Below, in pieces: positions 33,469 to 45,445 of a DNA stretch of 64,000 nucleotides (positions within the stretch are counted from its first letter, which is position 1; each line of letters starts with the position of its first letter). Made by a program: the position numbers and the translations under genes. The notes beneath the pieces are model-generated. The model saw only the letters and a list, made by a program, of their open reading frames with translations, had not been told where the DNA came from and did not search any database. Location of the stretch: assembly GCA_019454045.1 (NCBI GenBank), contig SKCR01023423.1, positions 62,001-126,000 on the forward strand. Direction: 5' to 3'. This DNA comes from Zanthoxylum bungeanum (taxonomy: Eukaryota; Streptophyta; Magnoliopsida; Sapindales; Rutaceae).

Positions 33469-35948
33469 TGTTGGATTTCTATTATAGTCCCGGGATCATT
33501 CAAGCAATGAAACATGTGTGAATACATCAAATAAGTATGGCGGAATCATACTTACATAGATCGGATGAGATGCGATGAAGAACAAAACTTTAGGCCTCCT
33601 CCAAGGTGCTCACGGTCAAGCCCCATTTTGTTCCTTCAAGATTCGGTCATCACCTCCAAGTGTGCTCCAAGGTTCGATCATGGTGTCCTCCATTGATGCT
33701 CCAAGCTCCAAGCTTCGTCAAACGATTCCCGGCTCGTGGGTGCGTTTCCCTATCACCTTCGTAAGCCTCCTAAGTGTGCTAGCACCTTGATTTTTACCAT
33801 AAAAATCATGCCAAATTGCTTCCAAAGCTCACGGCAGTAAGCTACTGCCATGGAGAGAAAATAGCCCTTCTTGGGCATGAGAGATAGATGAAATAATTGT
33901 TCTTCAATTATGCCACACAATCAAAACAATTTTCATCACCTCACACATGATTTCTCCTCTTGTTATGCTCACGGCAGTGAGCAATTTTGATGAACAAAAT
34001 TGCCCCAAATGGGCGAGAGAGAGAGATGCATTTTCTGCCCATTTCGGGCGTGAATTAGTGAAATCATTGTAGCAACAATTGCCTACCAATCCTTTAATCA
34101 AAGCTTCCTTTACCATTTAATATTTTGCCATAAAATATTAATGATCAAAAGAATCCACTATCACATTTGTATAATTGTCATAAAATATAACAATGATCAA
34201 CAATATCCACTCACCTTTGTTTATTTCCTTGGCATAAAATAACCAATAAATGCCCACCTTGGGCGTGTGAGTGGAGAGAGCAATAATGCTCATTTGGGCG
34301 TGAGGTGGAGCAGCAAAATTGGAAGTGTGAGTTGGCCAAACACTAGCCAAAAGAGAAAGAAATTAAATTGCTCAAAATGCTCTTACACGTGAGCAATACA
34401 TAGAATAATTAGGAAGTGTTTTAATTAGTGTATTAGATAAATCATATACACCAATTTGGCTTTAAACAATCAAATTAATAAAGCCCCACTAACTATTACA
34501 CCAATCACATGTATTATATAATAATACTAGTGTAGTGGTCCTACCACTAAAATATTCTAAATATTAATTGGTAATTACGGCAACGCGACGAAGCTCGGGT
34601 TCGGTTCCGTTAATTCCGAATTAACGAATTTACCGTTGTGACGTAAATAATAATGCCTCGCAAAATTATAAAGTAGCTCGCAAATTAATTCCAAATTAAT
34701 TCGCTTGCCCGAATTAAAATCCAATTTTAACTTTACGTCGAAATCCAATTTCCGCTAATATATCAAATATATTATTTTATTGATTAATTCCAAATTAATC
34801 ATTCTTTCTCTAAATAATATTTTATCCTAGATAAAATATCTCCGTAATTAATCCCAGATTAATTTTCTCTCAACGTTGAATTAATCCCAGATTAATTAAA
34901 GTGCGAGTCATACATCATCGGTGAATCATTGGGAAGCGACCCATGAGATCCCCGGATATGTTGGCAGTAAATCCGGTTATCGGAATATCCGAATACGTGC
35001 GTACCTAGTACCACATTTTACCGATTCACAAGACAAGGTTGGCTTCTAGCAAAGCGCCATGCCTACCCAATTCTCCGGAAATATTCTTATAGGAATATAT
35101 AAATCTGTATCAGGCGTAGTATATGTAGTATCGTGCATGTCGATCCAGTATCGGATGGTCACGTGCTAGGCCTGGGGCTGGTATTGTGTCTGCCCCGTAC
35201 GAAACACATGTCGGATGTCTGGTAATTAGTCTCTATAATCGGATATACATGACCTTGTCATAATACCCCGATAGCTATAGCATTTGAGAGTACTAATATC
35301 GTATCCTACGTGACATCATCTTCACTATGACTGAAGTGATACTTCCGTCTTGACATCACACCCAATACTCTACGATTCTCAATATACCCAGCATTGGCGT
35401 ACACAGAACCGGTTAAAGCCCTGGACGACCTCAACTAAAGTATATTGATTGCCGTAAGCATTAGCGGTGCAAATCTCAGGTTAAGACCAAATACACCTAC
35501 CCTGATGTCGGACTCCCATAAACACACAGTCATACTACCAATGGGATTCCGAGGGGGTCTATCCAGAGCGAAGCTGTTTCCCGTACCATCGGTAAAACAC
35601 AACCTCCTATCGCACTTGCATAAGTATCCAATACTTAAATATATGAGAACTATGCCCGTTATGCCCTCACAACGTGCACAAGTGCAATACTAGTCTTTTA
35701 CGCATTATCGATGTCCAATCTCGATAATACTCTGACTAGGGATATTTAATGATTAATCCTTCGTGGACTGATACTGTCTCATATCATCTCAATCCAGGAA
35801 CTAATCATAAGGACCTCCTATCATTTATATATCTAAGGTGATCTAATCACAAATGATAAGAGAGCAATCTCCTTTGTCACATAGTTAATTTGTACAACAA
35901 CACTATGATCTGTACAAATAGTGACGATATGGGTCATATTATCCAACA
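33469..35948. mobile_element. 2.5-kb solo LTR inserted in the 68-base array
   Basis: TGTTGGATTTCTATT...CATATTATCCAACA, 2480 bases, flanked by TATAC (33464-33468 and 35949-35953). It has no gag-pol and no second LTR, so it is a solo LTR left by recombination between LTRs. Size and inner composition resemble copia LTRs such as 8895-10872 in style, but I see no clear homology. ORFs inside (33575-35693) carry no domain. Confidence 0.88.
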
Positions 35949-36725
35949 TATACTTGACTCGACAAGAGTCATGGGGATTGTCCCTTGGTCGACTGAACCA
36001 AACGCAGGTTCAAGAGTATACTTGACTCGACAAGAGTCATGGGGATTGTCCCTTGGTCGACTGAACCAAACACTGATTCAGGAGTTCACTTGACTCGACA
36101 AGAGTCATGGGGATTGTCCCTTGGTCGACTGAACCAAACACTGATTCAGGAGTTCACTTGACTCGACAAGAGTCATGGGGATTGTCCCTTGGTCGACTGA
36201 ACCAAACGATGATTCAGGAGTGCACTTGACTCGACAAGAGTCATGGGGATTGTCCCTTGGTCACTGATTCAGGAGTATACTTGACTCGACAAGAGTCATG
36301 GGGATTGTCCCTTGGTCGACTGAACCAAACGCAGGTTCAGGAGTATACTTGACTCGACAAGAGTCATGGGGATTGTCCCTTGGTCGACTGAACCAAACGC
36401 AGGTTCAGGAGTATACTTGACTCGACAAGAGTCATGGGGATTGTCCCTTGGTCGACTGAACCAAACACTGATTCAGGAGTTCACTTGACTCGACAAGAGT
36501 CATGGGGATTGTCCCTCGGTCGACTGAACCAAATGCAGGTTCAGGAGTATACTCGACTCGACAAGAGTCATGGGGATTGTCCCTTGGTCGACTGAACCAA
36601 ACGCAGGTTCATGAGTATACTTGACTCGACAAGAGTAATGGGGATTGTCCATTGGTCGACTGAACCAAACACTGATTCAGGAGTTCACTTGACTCGACAA
36701 GAGTCATGGGGATTGTCCCTTGTCG
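35949..36725. repeat. 68-base tandem array, right part (about 11 units)
   Basis: The same unit as 32805-33463; one unit near 36250 is shortened. Three unit subtypes alternate (GCAGGTTCAGGAGTATA, ACTGATTCAGGAGTTCA, GATGATTCAGGAGTGCA), in a pattern suggesting expansion in multi-unit blocks. It abuts the truncated integrase. Confidence 0.95.
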
Positions 36726-37400
36726 ACTGAATATGAAACTCCACTGATCTCCGATCCTCCTGAAATGAAACTCATTGTGTTGTCGATTGGTGGAGGTGGT
36801 ATGGTTTCTTCAGTTGGTATCACTGCTTCTGTCCCAAATGCTAGAGAGAAAGGAGTTTCTCCTGTGGAGGAACGGATAGTCGTCCGGTAGGACCATAAGA
36901 CTCCAGGTAGTTCATCTGCCCAGGCTCCTTTCGCTCTTTCTAATCTTTTCTTTAGTGTGTTTAAAATTGTCTTGTTGGAAGACTCGGCTTGACCATTTGC
37001 TTGTGGGAATCGAGGGGTTGAAAAACTTAATTTGATCCTCCAATTTTTGCAGAAATCTTGGAAGTGGTTGCTGATAAATTGTGAACCATTATCAGTTACA
37101 ATCTCTTGGGAACGCCGAATCGACATATGATGTTCTTCCAGACAAATGATTGAACTTCTTTGTCTCGTATCTTGGCGAAAGAGTCTGCCTCAATCCACTT
37201 TGAAAAATAATCTGTTAACGCCAGCATGTAGACTCGTTGTCCAGGGGCGGTTGGTAGCTTCCCACAATATCCATTCCCCATTTCATGAATGGCCACGGGG
37301 AGAGAGTGGGATTTAATTTCTCAGGTTGGAGATGTGAAATCGGGGCGAACCTTTGACACTTCTCACATTTCTTCGTATAATTGGCTGAATCAATTCTCAT
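36704..37400 (-). pseudogene. Tat element integrase, C-terminally replaced by a gag fragment
   Basis: Three frames hold the pieces in order: zinc-binding end KKCEKCQRFAP (37370 area), core [14 protein letters not shown] and [16 protein letters not shown], then [16 protein letters not shown] supplying the catalytic Glu, and [27 protein letters not shown]. After IPTEE the protein jumps to [20 protein letters not shown], a near copy of a gag segment at about 40275-40350, and then enters the tandem array. The usual C-terminal integrase domain is missing. This copy could not integrate. Confidence 0.88.
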
Positions 37401-37412
37401 AGTTGGCCAATA

Positions 37413-39700
37413 CTAACCAGTCGAATGGGCGCGTAAAGCGAGGCTACGTCCTCCAGAATGATTTCCACATTCTCCTTCATGTAATTCTGACAATACATGA
37501 TGTGCTTGATCATGAGTAAGACATTTTAAGTAGGGTCCAGAAAATGACATTTTCAATAAATGTCCCTTGAATATGGTAAATCTTGCTGCCTGTCTCTGAA
37601 TCCTTCTTGCTTCAGTTTTGTCTTCTGGAAGTAGTCCATATTGCAGATATTTCATGAGTGGTGTCATCCATGAGTCGTTTGATGTGATGGTAGTGATCTC
37701 CTCGCTCTCTTTCCAAATTGCTGGCCATTTTAAATATACTACCGGAATGGATTGTGATTTATCCCCATGCATCGTCGATCCAAGGGTAGCCAATGCATCT
37801 GCTTGAGTATTATCACTTCTCGGAACTTGGGTTATAGTAAATTCTTCAAACGTCGACTGGATTTCTTTCACCTTTTGTAAGTAGGATGACATTTGAGGAT
37901 CTCGTGCTTGATATGAACATTGGAGTTGTTTGACTATCAGTTGAGAGTCTGATATCACTTCTATTCTACTCGCCCCAAGATCTTTTGCCAAACTAATTCC
38001 TGCAATCAAAGCCTCATACTCCGCCTCATTGTTTGTAACTTTGAAGCCACATTTGATTGCCTGTCGTAATATATCACCATCTGGAGTAGTGATTACTACT
38101 CCAAGACCACATCCTTTCCTATTACTGGAACCGTCGACTGCAAGCTTCCAAAGTGATGTTGTCTGGATTGAATTGACCTCTTTATCTTTCAAAACGCTTT
38201 GATTGGGACTGAAGTCAGCTACAAAGTCTGCCAAGGCTTGAGATTTGATTGCTGTTCTGGGCTGGTAAGTGATATCGTGTTCTCCCAACTCGACCGCCCA
38301 TTTCGTTAATCTGCCAGACAACTCCGGCTTATGAAGAATGCTCCTTAGGGGATACTCTGAATAAACTGTGATCGGGTGTCCTTGAAAGTATGGTTGTAGC
38401 TTCCTTGCTGACATTACCAAGGCCAATACTAGTTTTTCCAAATGTGAGTAATGTGATTCCGCATCAAGCAATGTCTTGCTTACGTAGTAGACTGGAAGTT
38501 GGGTGTTGTTGTCCTCTCGGATCAAAACAGCGCTCACAGCTTGATCTGAGACTCCTAAGTACAAGAAAAGTCTTTCATTGTCGAGTGGTTTCGACAACAA
38601 TGGTGGTGACGTTAAGTACCGCTTGAGTTCTTTGAGAGCTTCTTCACAAGCTGGAGTCCATTCAAAGTTTTTTGCCTTCTTTAAGGCTGAGAAGAACATA
38701 AAACTCTTGTCTGTGGACTTGGAGATAAATCTGTTTAAAGCTGCAATTCTTCCTGCTAGTCGCATAACATCTTTTGGGCAGGTAGGAGAGGGAATTTCAA
38801 GAATGGATTTGATTTGATCAGGATTTGCTTCAATGCCTCGTCGCGTGACTACATATCCCAAGAACTTCCCAGAGGCTACTCCAAATGCACATTTTGTTGG
38901 ATTCAACTTCATCCCATACTTATTCATTATGTTGAATGCTTCATCCAAGTGCTGTAGATGCTGATCAGATCTTGAAGATTTCACGAGCATGTCGTCTACA
39001 TAAACCTCCATTGTTTTCCCAATCTGTTGAGAGAACATTTTGTTGACCATTCTTTGATAAGTAGCTCCAGCATTTTTGAGGCCGAAGGGCATCACTTTGT
39101 AACAAAATATGCCTTTATTGGTTACAAAGGCTGTCTTTTCTTGGTCGTCTGAGTGCATAAGGATTTGATTGTATCCAGAATATGCATCCATGAAACTTAA
39201 CAATTCATGTCCGGCTGTAGCATCGACCATTTGATCTATATGTGGCAATGGGAAAGAATCCTTCGGGCACGCTTTGTTCAGGTCTGTGAAGTCAATGCAA
39301 ACTCTCTACTTTCCATTCTTCTTTCGTACTACCACCACATTGGCTAACCAGTCTGGAAACTGCACTTCTTTGATGGCACCATTTTGTAACAATTTCTAGA
39401 CTTCTTCATCAATAATCTGATTCCTTTCTTGGGCGAACTTCCTCCTTTTTTGCCGGACTGGAGGGTAGTCTGGATCTACGTGGAGTTGATGGGTGATTAA
39501 CCCAGGATCGATCCCTGTCATATCTTCATGCGGCCATGCGAATCGGTCGTGCCGTTTTCGTAGAAATTCACTCAAGTCTGCTCGTAGCTTGGGATCCAGA
39601 TTTGCTCCTATTTGAGTTTTGTGATCTGCATGTTCTGGATGAATTTGGACCTCGTCTAGTTCTTCAATACTTGGAGTGTAGGCTCCAAAGGATGAGGCCC
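37413..39700 (-). pseudogene. Tat element RT, RNase H and second (archaeal-type) RNase H
   Basis: The RT N-terminus lies in 39249-39700 with stops; one is the Trp codon after KKNGK changed to TAG near 39306. From 39248 a 611-codon frame is open: MDAYSGYNQILMHSDDQEKT, YKVMPFGLKNAGATYQRMV and catalytic YVDDMLVKS near residue 83. RNase H follows (VSAVLIREDN, YYVSKTLLDAESHYSHLEK). Then a connection and the second RNase H at about residues 375-500 (LAVDGSSNRKGCGLGVVI, NNEAEYEALIAGI, VISDSQLIVKQL, ADALATLGS), and the start of the integrase zinc region. The dual RNase H layout is the Tat hallmark. Confidence 0.92.
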
Positions 39701-39712
39701 GCTCTGTAATTG

Positions 39713-41254
39713 CTATGCTGAATGGATCTTAGCTTTCATTGTCGTCTGGTAGCATCCTCTCGAGGCAGTCCTATCGCCGCTTATTTCCTGAACTCCCCAC
39801 TTCGTAGGAAACTTTAGAGTTTGATGATAAGTGGATGATACAGCCCTCATTTCATGAATCCATGGTCTACCGATGATAAGATTGTAGGCTGAAGGACAAT
39901 CCAGAACTAGGAAAGTAGTCATTTGGTTGATTCCTCCTGCGTAGACTGGAAGATTTATTTCTCCCAAAGTAAATTTCTGCTCACCACTGAACCCGATTAA
40001 CACCGTCGTTCGTTTGTTAACTTTCCCTAGTTCAGCTCATATATCTGCTAAGGCGGTTGCAAAGATGATGTTGGCTGAAGATCCCGTATCTACAAGAACC
40101 CGCTTGACCATAAAATTTGCCACCTGTAGGGAGATCACTAAAGCATCATGATGAGGGTTCATACTTCCAGAATTGCTGTCGTCTGGAAACTCCATCATCA
40201 AATTTGTAAATTTTCTCTCTATAGAAACTGTCGAATGATGAGTGTTTGGCATGATTGCTCTGGTATGTCGTTTGGCCGCTGAATATAAAACTCCACTGAT
40301 CTCCGATCCTCCTGAAATGAAACTCACTGTGTTGTCGATTGGTGGAGGTGGTATTGGCGCCTCTTCATGTCCATCTTTTTCACTTCTCTGAGCGAAATTA
40401 GCTTTCCCTTTTTCTGTAAGTAAATCCCTTAGAAATCCCTTGTTCAGCAGCTCGAGGACTTCTAATCTTAATGCCACACATTCAGCCGTTGTATGACCGT
40501 AGTCTCGATGGAATTCACACCATTTACTTGTGTCTTTCTTTTTGAAGTTTTCTCTGTTGCGTGGAGGCCATCTTACTTCATTTCCCATCTTTTTTAGTAC
40601 CAAAACTAATTCTCCTGGAGAAATAGAAAAATTGTAGTCTGGGAGTCTCGGCTTTTCCACCAGAACTCCTTCCCGGGCTTTGTATGGTAGAGGTCTTCGA
40701 TCAAAGTCCCTTCGGAGGGGCTGATGTTCTTTCCTTGGGTGATTCATCTTTTCTGAATGATGTCTGGGTATCATTCTTGCAAATTCTTTATGTCGTTTGG
40801 AAGTGTGAAAGGTCCTTTCATTCTGCACATTGGAGGAATTATCTTTCCTTTTATTTCTCTTGTCTTCTTCCCACCTGATTTCTACTTGAGCTCGTGCCAT
40901 GGCCTGGTCCAACGTGTAGCATCGAAATTTGGTCAACTTTTTATAGAGTCCGCTATCACAAATTAATCCGTTTCTAAAAGCTTCCACAGCTGTCGGCTGA
41001 TGTAGATCTGGAATTGTTATTATTTCCTTGTTGAAACGGGCCACATAGCTTCGCAAGGATTCACCCCTCTGTTGCTGTATGGTACTAAGATCGTCAGTAG
41101 TTTTTTCAAGTTTGCAAGAGCTGGCAAAATGCTCCACAAACTTGTCTGCTAACTGTTGATAGGACTTGATAGATCTGTATGGTAGATTGATGAACCACGT
41201 AAGGGCAGGGCCTCCCAAGTTTCTCCAAATCCTCTGCACATACCTGCTTCCCAT
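39713..41254 (-). pseudogene. Tat element gag (main part) and protease
   Basis: Frame 40037-41254 holds the Retrotrans_gag core (RIWRNLGGPALTWFINLP, FVEHFASSCK, QQRGESLRSYVARFNKE), a zinc-binding CEFHRDYGHTTAEC element and, at its end, the protease active site VLVDTGSSANIIF (D-T-G near 40090). A stop at 40037 separates this from 39713-40003, which has the protease C-terminal GRPWIHEMRAVSSTYHQ. Gag forms the particle; the protease matures it. Confidence 0.9.
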
Positions 41255-41814
41255 TGAAGAGGAGCTAAGCCAGTTGACATCATTTTGTACTTGTAATGGA
41301 TGACATGGTCGTCTGGGTCAGTAGATCCATCATATAGTTTCATGTCTGGTGGGCTGAACTTTCGTGGTAACTCAATGGATGTGATGTTCTCCGTGAAGGG
41401 GGTATCAGAAATGGTTCCAGCTCTACTTTTCTTTCTTGATAGTTTCACACCTGGTAGGCTGGACATGATTGCTTCTTTAAATTCCTTCATTTCCCTTCTC
41501 ATAGCGATGGCAACTTGCTGAGCTTGGTTGATGGGAGATTTTGGCAGGTCCCTCTGGTCCTCATCATTTGATGGAATGTTATCAATTGTTTCGTTAAATG
41601 CTCCCAAGAGATTAGCTGGAGTGATACGGTTGTTGGGCTGATCTGAGATATCATGATGCTGGGATGGTGATGAAACCAATTCCAACTGTTTCTGAAGATT
41701 CATGTTGGAATTACGTATGGTTAGATTTTCCTCTTCTAAAGCTTTCAATCTCTCCTGTAGCATGGCTAGTTGTGATGCCACTGGATCGGGTGTCTGTTCA
41801 TTGCTTGAAGCCAT
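41149..41814 (-). CDS. Tat element gag N-terminus
   Basis: Starts MASSNEQTPDPVASQLAMLQ at 41814, about 80 bases after the PBS. A coiled coil of some 40 residues (ERLKALEEENLTIRNSNMN) is followed by FSPPDMKLYDGSTDPDDHV, which leads into the gag core. A one-base shift around 41240 moves the continuation to the overlapping frame that starts at 41254. Confidence 0.88.
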   Translation of the reverse strand: MASSNEQTPDPVASQLAMLQERLKALEEENLTIRNSNMNLQKQLELVSSPSQHHDISDQPNNRITPANLLGAFNETIDNIPSNDEDQRDLPKSPINQAQQVAIAMRREMKEFKEAIMSSLPGVKLSRKKSRAGTISDTPFTENITSIELPRKFSPPDMKLYDGSTDPDDHVIHYKYKMMSTGLAPLQWEAGMCRGFGETWEALPLRGSSIYHTDLSSPINS

Positions 41815-41896
41815 GAGTGACTAAGCCGTGAATGTTGGTAGAATTCAAAATCTTTGTCTGCAAATTATCGCTAGGGCCCCACGGTGGGCGCCAAAT

Positions 41897-42535
41897 TGTG
41901 GATGCTGGATTTCGACCGAGGTCCACAATCAGAATTTGTAGGTTGGGAGCACCAGCGATCCTGCAAAACAAAGCGGAATGAGCGGGAGTAGACTACCCAC
42001 CGGTGTGGTGGGTGTCGGGGGCACTCCGACGCTCAAGTCAGTAGTGTGTAAAGAGCAGTGAATAAGTAAATATGTGAAAGTAAGGTTTGATATTACCTTA
42101 ACTTTCTCTGGATGGTCGTGAGGGCGAAGAAATTTGGTTAGGAAATATAAAAAGCTAAAAGAATTTAGAATAGAGAAGAATAAGAAGCTTAGAAGGCTAA
42201 GTATGAGAGCTCCAAACTCAGATGCCCTATCTCTTGAATTACGCTGCTATTTATAAGTGCAAATGATTGCCTTTAGCAGTTGGCATAAACCCATTATATG
42301 CTAAGATATATTTATTTAATGATCAGAAGTGGAGTAGGATAATCATGTTTAGGGAAAGTGGGAATCGGTTGGTAAAGACTTGGCTTTATGCGTGAATCAA
42401 GGGGAATAAAGTTTTTAATGGGTATTCTCTTGGGCTTTCATCTCTGGGCTTTAGTCTTTATTTTCAAGCTTTGTATAATATTTGGGGTTTAAGGTAAAAG
42501 ACGGTTTTGCCCCTGGCCCAAATTTGGCACGTACA
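41897..42535 (-). repeat. 5' LTR of Tat element
   Basis: 639 bases, pair of 31966-32603. On minus it is followed directly by ATTTGGCGCCCACCG, the primer-binding site. Confidence 0.95.
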
Positions 42536-43659
42536 GGTTTCAAGATGATGTCGTGATCATGATGATGATATGATGCCCAGCCGAGAATGGTCGTGAAGGG
42601 TGCAGGCCGTTTTGTGATGATGTGTTGGTGAAGGTTCTGGATCTAGGGTAATGCCGAGAGATGTGCCTCCTCTAGGGATGAAGATCAATCATGGTCAAGG
42701 TAGATGATTGAAGGCAAAATAATGAGGTGTTGCAGTGAAGGTGCGTGAAGGGTATGGGTTTCTTCATTTGTTATGGGCGTGTGGGGCACTTGGTTTGACA
42801 CAACGGAGGGTGGCCAGTTGGTTTCTTATTGTTTGTGGAGTGTGAAAGAAATAAAAAAGGAAGAAAGGTGAAGAATGTGGGGTTTCACGTGGCTAGCAAG
42901 GGTTGTTGATTGAGGACATGGGTGCTTGTGTTTGTTGAATGAATAAAGAAAAGAAAGAAAGGTAAAGTGGGAGCATGGGTGTTTGACAATTGGTGATGAT
43001 CATTTGTTTTGTTGTTTATGGATGGGCACATTATTTACGTGGATGAATGCATGGGAAAGGAGTGGCAACAAGTTGTTTGAGTAGTGGGCATTTGTTGGCT
43101 TTGGCAAGTGGAAGAACAAAAATAAAATGAAAAAGAAAGGTGACATGGATTATAGCATTCACGTGGGGCATGCATGGTGATGGTCTAAAAATGAAGGGTA
43201 ATTGTGTGGGAATTATTTGGTTTATGGAATTATTTAATTTGTGTATGGAATGTGTGAAGTGTGTATTTTACTTTGTGTTTTGGTTATTTGTTATTTATGT
43301 TAAAATTATTATTTAATTGGTTGGTATTTTTTAATGGCTTAATTTTAGTTTGAATTTATTTAATTGGTTGGTGATTTTATTTTGCATGGAAGTTGAAGGG
43401 TCAGAAGCATGAAAAATTAGAGAGAGAGGATAGGCACGAAAAAGAGCGAGGATAAGGTTCTGGGTGGAGGGTAATCTTGAAACGGAAACCTGACGAACAA
43501 ACCTGAAGCAAAACAAGCGAATTAGATCCACAAAACGTCAATTCTTGACTTTCCCTTTTCCGACGACCGCTTTCCGCAACTTCCGCAACTAAAAAGTAGT
43601 GCCTCCATACGAGGCTCATCATTGGGCTGGTATGCAAAAATGCAATGCCTACACTACCT

Positions 43660-44620
43660 ATCCGCCCCGGGACCTTTGGAGGAGCAGCCCGAATCAGGCC
43701 CGACTCAACAAATGCCTCATCATTAACTAACTTCTTCCAATGGTCGGTGTACTGCCGAGTCCAGCACACCCGCGCCCGAACCTGATGAGAGCCTTTGGGA
43801 GCGTCTCTCCAACAAGCTGGGAAGAGTCAGAGAAGTCATAAACCTATCATACAAATCAAAAGCAGAAACGCTAAGGGTTAGATTCCTAACCTCCCGCCCT
43901 GAAGATATCCGGGACTGAAATCTCCTCTTCATAAGATCTCAGGACCCGACCCCAATCTCATTTGGCCCAAAACCACAAATCCTTGAAGTTCTTGTTGGAG
44001 TCGGGAAGTTTGCCGACGATGTTGGACGAATCAGCATAAGCAGAAAGGTAGTATCAGCCATGATGCGTTCTTGGGTTAGCCTTTAGTCGATACAACCTCT
44101 TCACTTCTTCAAGGCAGGGCTTGCCAAGCCCCGCCCGACTCCAAATCACATATAGCCCGGACATGATCCTCCAGCTATTCAGGCTTAACTGGCAAGGGGT
44201 GATCTTCATCTCGACTAGCATCCAGGTGAAATAACGTTGGATCAGCAGCCGGAGTCCGCACTGAAAGAAAGCCGGAAGAAGAGCCACTGAGCCCTCGTCG
44301 GGTTGACTAGCACGATCCATTGGCCCAGGGAATTCAAGAGCGATATCTATCGGAATGGCATATCGCTGCCGGAGCAGCGCTAGGTCGTCTTCAGTTATCT
44401 AGGAAGGACGGTTCATATCCAAACCCCAATAGTTAAAATCACCGGGCTCTGGATCTTTCCGAAGAACTCTCTGATGGTACGTATCTTGTTCAACCTCGGA
44501 AGGGGTGGGGGTAATGTCAAGGTCCTATATGCTTGGTACCCCCGAGCTCGAGGAGAGCTCTTCAACGGGGGGAGTCGGAGGTTTAGTAGGGTTTGCAGAG
44601 GAAGACCTGATGTCAGACAT
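43660..44620 (-). pseudogene. Antisense gene of outer element, N-terminal part ('putative gypsy type transposon' domain)
   Basis: Runs opposite to its LTR element. It starts MSDIRSSSANPTKPPTPPVE at 44620, then carries the domain annotated in plants as a putative gypsy-type transposon (PF04195-like): FPGPMDRASQPDEG, FFQCGLRLLIQRYF, SWRIMSGLYVIWSR and EVKRLYRLK. A likely intron lies between 43891 and 43781, with donor GAG|GTTAGG and acceptor CAG|GTTCGG. The next exon has TRQYTDHWKKLVNDE and stops at GRI beside the LARD insertion. Four in-frame stops (44525-44527, 44399-44401, 44054-44056, 43958-43960) look like transitions from CAG, TGG or CGA. The molecular function of this family is unknown. 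Confidence 0.8.
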
Positions 44621-45445
44621 TCCAAAACATCCGAGAAATAAAAGAAAAAAAGGGGGAGGTCAGTCTATAGCTAATTTCTCAAGTTAAGCTTATGGGTTCT
44701 AAAGTCCCCTAACGACATCAATCAAGCCATAAATCTCTCCTTAACAACACAAAGTCAAAACACACAAAAAAAAAGAGCATGATCCACAACTCATTAAAAG
44801 GAAAGCAAGGATGTCTATCAGAAGACTTACTTGTTTCTTTCGGAAGAAATAGAGATTGCTCGGCACAATTTAGTTGTTCTTTGAGCTCACTGGTCACAGA
44901 TTTGGAAGAAGAGTTCTCGCAGTTGGGAAGATTCAAAGAGTTCGTGAAAGAAGGCAAACAGTGTTCACTCTGTTTTATTAAAGTCTGATCGGTGCATTTG
45001 TGGTCGTTGGATCAAACAAAGGCATCGGATGTATGCCACATGTCGTTTTAAAAATGAAATTGCAGAGTCGGATGGACGGCTGGGATTGGGCATCTTCTGG
45101 ATTGGCGATAGCAGTTGGATTGTTTTGCTTTTTGGTGAGAGAACGATGGATGACCGACAAGTGGCAGGCTCCCAGTAAACCCTAGAAGTGATCTGATGGG
45201 TATTTAAGAGGATGTGACGTTTGCGTGTCTCGAGGGACGGTATCCAGAAGGGTAAGAAAGGAATTTCGCGCCGCTGGAAAGAAAGACAGGTCGAACACCT
45301 GAGTCAGACCGAGGATAAGATAAGTGTAGGCCAAACAAATTTTCTCCTTTGAAGACCGGCTACCAGGTCATCAGCCATACCACCATTTTATATAGTTCCC
45401 AGCACCAACTCGCACACTCGTTGGAACCGAGAACTAGGGGACAAA

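Larger units (their letters stand above)
31966..42535 (-). mobile_element. Tat-lineage Ty3/gypsy retrotransposon
   Basis: LTRs of 638-639 bases (31966-32603 and 41897-42535), TGTGGATGCTGG...GGCACGTACA, are flanked by GGTTT (31961-31965 and 42536-42540). On minus the right LTR is followed by PBS TGGCGCCCACCGTGGGGC. Gag, protease, RT, RNase H, a second RNase H and integrase follow in gypsy order. The extra archaeal-type RNase H is diagnostic of the Tat lineage. Integrase is truncated and the 3' part is a tandem array. Stops and shifts make the copy inactive. Confidence 0.95.
19343..43653 (-). mobile_element. LARD-type non-autonomous LTR retrotransposon with 2.9-kb LTRs carrying a captured LOG gene
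   Basis: Direct repeats TGTAGGACAC...GCAATGCCTACA (19343-22204 and 28414-43653, the latter interrupted) are flanked by CTACC (19338-19342 and 43654-43658). Orientation is minus: on that strand the right LTR is followed by TGGCGACTCCACTGGGGA, a PBS-like sequence (28394-28411), and the other LTR is preceded by AAAGTGGGGGCGAC, a PPT. Without nested insertions it is about 11.4 kb, with 6.2 kb internal and no gag, protease, RT or integrase. The internal region holds sense-strand repeats, small ORFs, a LOG-like gene and two tandem arrays. It sits in an intron of the outer element's antisense gene. Confidence 0.88.
28414..43653 (-). repeat. 5' LTR of the LARD (interrupted by two insertions)
   Basis: Three pieces, 28414-29870, 31685-31965 and 42536-43653, together colinear with the intact LTR at 19343-22204. 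Insertions are the unclassified element 29871-31684 and the Ty3/gypsy element 31966-42535. Confidence 0.92.

Noticed and set aside
32805..36725. CRISPR-like regular repeats
   Set aside because: Units are contiguous with no unique spacers, in a eukaryotic Tat retrotransposon; not a CRISPR array.
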